From positions 339 through 17,451 of the forward strand of contig PKYZ01000135.1 of assembly GCA_003132865.1 (NCBI GenBank): a DNA stretch of 17,113 nt. The letters are read 5' to 3'. Below the pieces are notes generated by a model. That model was not told the origin of the DNA. It saw only the letters and a list, made by a program, of their open reading frames with translations, and did no database searches. Numbering within the stretch: position 1 is the stretch's first letter; every line of letters starts with the position of its first letter. Source of the stretch: Bryobacterales bacterium (GTDB taxonomy: Bacteria > Acidobacteriota > Terriglobia > Bryobacterales > Bryobacteraceae). This document shows positions 14,418 through 17,113 of this stretch, piece by piece. The position numbers and the translations under genes were made by a program.

Positions 14418-14757
14418 TGGAGCTCTCGACGCCCGTAGTTGTGGACACCGATGTTGTTTCCTTCTTATTCAAGGACCACTCCCTTGCTCCGGCTTACCAA
14501 GCCATTCTCGCCGGCGCGATCTGATGCAACGTTTTCTCGCACGCTTTACAGTTCTATTGCCGGACACTGATTCGGCTCGCGTGTGGGCGCGAATCAAGAG
14601 CGGCTGTGACAAGCAAGGCCGACCAATCGCATTTGCCGATGCCTGGATTGCGGCCGCAGCAGTGCAGTTGAACGTCCCGCTCGTCACCCATAATGCCAGC
14701 GATTTCCGGGCTGTGGAGAGCCTGACGATTCTTACGGCCGCGGCGGCAATTCAATAA
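14417..14757 (+). pseudogene. vapC: Internally deleted PIN-domain (VapC-like) toxin
   Basis: The ATG at 14417 starts a PIN N-terminus: VVVDTDVVSFLFK with D10 and D12, 35 residues to a TGA at 14522-14524. A second frame from 14524 carries the PIN C-terminus: FADAWIAAAA with D39 and VTHNASDF with D60, stop at 14755-14757. A normal VapC has about 130-140 residues; the two pieces total 112 and lack the central segment with the conserved acidic residue (usually in a VxELxxW motif). The frames differ by one, so both a deletion and a frame change have occurred. As an RNase toxin it should be inactive. The start overlaps the antitoxin-like stop, so the pair was once an operon. The remnant is divergent from the nuclease-like cassette. 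Confidence 0.8.
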
Positions 14758-15057
14758 TTCCTGACTCTTGCAAGGCATGGGCGGGTGTATAGTCTTCCTT
14801 ATTCTTCCTTATGGGAACTGTCTGGCGGGAACTGCGGGACTCGGTTCGGCGCGGCGCCACTACGGCGGCTGGCGGTGTGTGCGTAACCGTTCGGGATCGA
14901 AGCACCCGGGTGGCGGCCAGCAGGTGCTCCTCGGGCAGCTTGGCGAACCACCAGGCGGCCGGAATACTTCCGGCACGAGGATCCGGACGGCGGATTGCCA
15001 GCTTTCCCATCGAGGCCGTGGCTTGAATTTCGTTTAAGGAAACATCAACATCGAAGA
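14758..15057. other. Gap of 300 bases with a hairpin, no gene supported
   Basis: Translations in both directions look like GC-driven frames without domains. GCCGGAA (14958-14964) and TTCCGGC (14968-14974) form a perfect 7-bp stem around a 3-nt loop, similar in style to the other GC-rich intergenic inverted repeats. No promoter for the following gene could be assigned; AAGGA near 15034 is too far from the ATG at 15058 to be a convincing ribosome binding site. Confidence 0.4.
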
Positions 15058-17113
15058 ATGCAAGTTACGCTCAATCGCCGCGATTTCCTGGGCGCCACGG
15101 CGCTGGCGGCCGCCACCTTTACACGAAACTCCGCCGCCGCCGAGCCCCAGGGCTGGTTCAATCGCCCCATGCGCTGGGCCCAGTTGACCCTAGTGGAAGA
15201 CGACCCCGGCAAGTACGATCCCGCCTTCTGGCTGGATTACTTCCAACGCACGCATTCCGACGCCGCCTGTTTGAGCGCGGGCGGATGCGTGGCCTACTAT
15301 CCGACCGCAGTCCCGCTGCACTATCGCAGCCCATGGCTGGGCAACCGCGACGCGTTCGGGGAACTGGCGGCGGGCTGCCGGAAGCTCGGCATGGTGGTGG
15401 TGGCGCGCACCGATCCGCACGCGGCGCACCAGGACGTCTTCGACGCACACCCCGATTGGATCGCGGTGGATGCCGCCGGCCAGAAGCGGCGCCACTGGGC
15501 CATGCCGGAGTTGTGGGTCACCTGCGCGCTGGGCCCCTACAACTTCCAGTTCATGACCGAGGTCACCAAGGAAATCGTCTCGCGCTACCGCGTGGATGGC
15601 GTGTTCAGCAACCGGTGGGCGGGGTCGGGGATGTGCTACTGCGAGCACTGCCGCGAGAATTTTCACGCGACCGCGGGTCTGGATCTGCCGCGCACGAACG
15701 ATCCGCGGAACGTGGCGCGGCGCGCCTACATGGACTGGCGCCAACAGCGGCTGTTCGAACTTTGGCGCCTGTGGGATACCGAGATCCGCCGCATCAACCC
15801 GGCCGCCTGTTATATCCCCAACGCCGGCGGCGGGGCGCTCAGCGATCTGGATATGAAGACCGTGGGCGCGTTGGCGCCTATCCTGTTCGCCGACCGCCAG
15901 GCGCGCCGCGGATTGATGGCCCCGTGGGCCAACGGCAAGAGCGCCAAAGAGTACCGCTCCACCATGGGGAACAAGCCGGTGGGCGGCATCTTCAGCGTGG
16001 GGGTGGAGGAACCGTACCGCTGGAAGGATTCGGTGCAGGACGGCCCGGAAATCCGGCTCTGGGCACTGGACGGCATCGCCAATGGACTGCGTCCCTGGTT
16101 CACGAAATTCTCGGGCACGCTCTACGACCGGCGTTGGCTTCCGGTGGTGGAAGAACTCTACGGCTGGCATTACCGCAATCAGCGCTACCTGCGCCAGGAG
16201 CGCTCGCTGGCGCGCGTGGGCCTGGTGTATTCGCAACAAACCGCCCAATACTACGGCGGCGAGCGCGCGCAGCAGAAAGTGGAAGACCATACTCTGGGCT
16301 ATTACCAGGCGCTGGTGGAGGCGCGCATCCCGTTCGAAATGGTGCACGACCGATTGCTCGACCAGGACCACACCGCCGGGCTCCAGGTACTGATCTTCCC
16401 CAATATCGCCGCGCTTTCCGACCGCCAGTGCGGCGAGATCCGCGAATTCGTGGCCCGCGGAGGCGGCATGGTGGCCACCTACGAAACGTCACTCTACGAC
16501 GAACGCGGCGAGCGCCGGCGCGACTTCGGCCTGGCCGACCTGTTCGGCGCGTCGTTCGATGGCGGCGGCGATGGCGGTGCCGATGTCGGAATTGATGCGC
16601 GCATGCAGAACTCCTCTCTGCGTCTCGAAACCGACCCTCGCACCGGTAAGCGCCATCCGATTCTGGCGGGCCTGGAGGGCGCCGAGCGCATCATCAACGG
16701 CGTGTCGCGTGTGCACACGCGCGCCTTAGGCGATAGCCATGCGCCGCTGACTTTAATTCCCTCTTACCCGGATCTGCCAATGGAGGAGCTCTTTCCGCGC
16801 GTGCCAAAGACCGATATCCCGGAGCTGCATGTGCGCGAGGCGGGACGCGGCCGGGTGGTCTATTTCCCCTGGGACATCGACCGCACATTCTGGGAGGTTC
16901 TGGCGGCGGACCATGGCAAGCTGCTGCGCAACGCGGTGGATTGGGCGGCCAACGAGCTGCGCCCGGTGACCGTGACCGGTCCCGGCGTGTTGGACGTGAC
17001 CGTGTGGCGGCAGAAAGACTCGATGACCGTGCACCTGGTCAATCTCACGAATCCGATGATGATGAAGGGGCCGGTGCGGGAGTTCATTCCCACGCCGCCA
17101 CAGAAAGTGGCGG
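15058..17113 (+). CDS. Tat-exported putative glycosidase with GHL6-like and GH42M-like domains (3' partial)
   Basis: At least 685 residues from the ATG at 15058, cut by the window edge. The start shows a twin-arginine signal, N6-R7-R8-D9-F10-L11, then an Ala-rich hydrophobic region, so it is folded before export. Residues about 30-380 resemble the hypothetical glycosyl hydrolase 6 type TIM barrel, with YRVDGVFSNRW (about 178-188) and the cysteine/histidine group CYCEHC (193-198), usual in this family and perhaps metal-binding. From about 387 (VGLVYSQQTAQYY) a beta-galactosidase trimerisation-like domain begins, including VLIFPNIAALSDRQ and EFVARGGGMVATYETSLYDE. It probably acts on plant or microbial polysaccharide side chains outside the cytoplasm; the substrate and catalytic acids cannot be fixed. 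It stands alone after a 300-bp gap, with the remnant TA pair upstream. Confidence 0.85.
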   Translation, partial: MQVTLNRRDFLGATALAAATFTRNSAAAEPQGWFNRPMRWAQLTLVEDDPGKYDPAFWLDYFQRTHSDAACLSAGGCVAYYPTAVPLHYRSPWLGNRDAFGELAAGCRKLGMVVVARTDPHAAHQDVFDAHPDWIAVDAAGQKRRHWAMPELWVTCALGPYNFQFMTEVTKEIVSRYRVDGVFSNRWAGSGMCYCEHCRENFHATAGLDLPRTNDPRNVARRAYMDWRQQRLFELWRLWDTEIRRINPAACYIPNAGGGALSDLDMKTVGALAPILFADRQARRGLMAPWANGKSAKEYRSTMGNKPVGGIFSVGVEEPYRWKDSVQDGPEIRLWALDGIANGLRPWFTKFSGTLYDRRWLPVVEELYGWHYRNQRYLRQERSLARVGLVYSQQTAQYYGGERAQQKVEDHTLGYYQALVEARIPFEMVHDRLLDQDHTAGLQVLIFPNIAALSDRQCGEIREFVARGGGMVATYETSLYDERGERRRDFGLADLFGASFDGGGDGGADVGIDARMQNSSLRLETDPRTGKRHPILAGLEGAERIINGVSRVHTRALGDSHAPLTLIPSYPDLPMEELFPRVPKTDIPELHVREAGRGRVVYFPWDIDRTFWEVLAADHGKLLRNAVDWAANELRPVTVTGPGVLDVTVWRQKDSMTVHLVNLTNPMMMKGPVREFIPTPPQKVA

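Noticed and set aside
14732..15010. 92-residue reverse frame before the glycosidase
   Set aside because: No domain or ribosome binding site, and it overlaps the end of the toxin remnant.
15190..16595. Long forward (436 residues, from 15285) and reverse (393 residues) frames over the glycosidase
   Set aside because: Both overlap the Tat-signal protein, which reads without interruption from 15058 to the window end and has recognisable domains.

Overview
The window is GC-rich bacterial DNA, most likely from an Acidobacteriota member of the Solibacter/Bryobacter type. The evidence is an ADOP-type (acidobacterial duplicated orphan permease) MacB/FtsX permease paired with a PadR regulator, a secreted BNR/VPS10-like 'glycosyl hydrolase', a Tat-exported GHL6/GH42M-type glycosidase, and GC-rich intergenic repeats with a 'CCGCTCCCT-ACGG...GGCTCCGAATG' core that recur inside the window. 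The assignment rests on recalled family knowledge; no search was run.

Layout. Positions 1-920 hold a possible partial reverse-strand gene and a chimeric ORF: a YeeE/YedE-like membrane N-terminus joined to a Thr/Val-rich beta-type C-terminus, followed by a strong terminator-like hairpin. Positions 960-1690 have no convincing gene. Positions 1721-4374 are a tightly packed forward operon: OmpR/CusR-like response regulator, CusS-like histidine kinase, and a small exported protein. Reverse-strand genes follow between 8095 and 4489: a VOC-fold protein, a 961-residue BNR-repeat secreted protein, and a possible small HxxxCxxC protein. A TIGR01777-type SDR protein is divergent on the forward strand (8236-9138). 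Next comes a gap with two small ORFs, one a likely 58-residue zinc-ribbon protein.

Positions 9634-12503 carry the padR-permease pair (reverse strand) behind a recognisable promoter that implies a leaderless message. Positions 12770-14080 form an accessory island on the reverse strand: a helical 135-residue protein translationally coupled to a PD-(D/E)XK nuclease-like protein that carries an in-frame amber codon, then a short membrane protein with a good ribosome binding site. Divergent from it (14225-14757) is a decayed VapBC-like toxin-antitoxin pair with an internally deleted PIN toxin. The window ends inside a Tat-exported putative glycosidase (15058 onward).

How parts work together. The two-component system and its third gene are one transcription unit, probably sensing an envelope or metal signal. 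PadR probably represses its own operon with the permease. The least explained part is the nuclease-like/helical-partner/membrane-protein cassette beside the TA remnant. It could be an uncharacterised defence or mobile-element-derived system, but function is not shown by the sequence.
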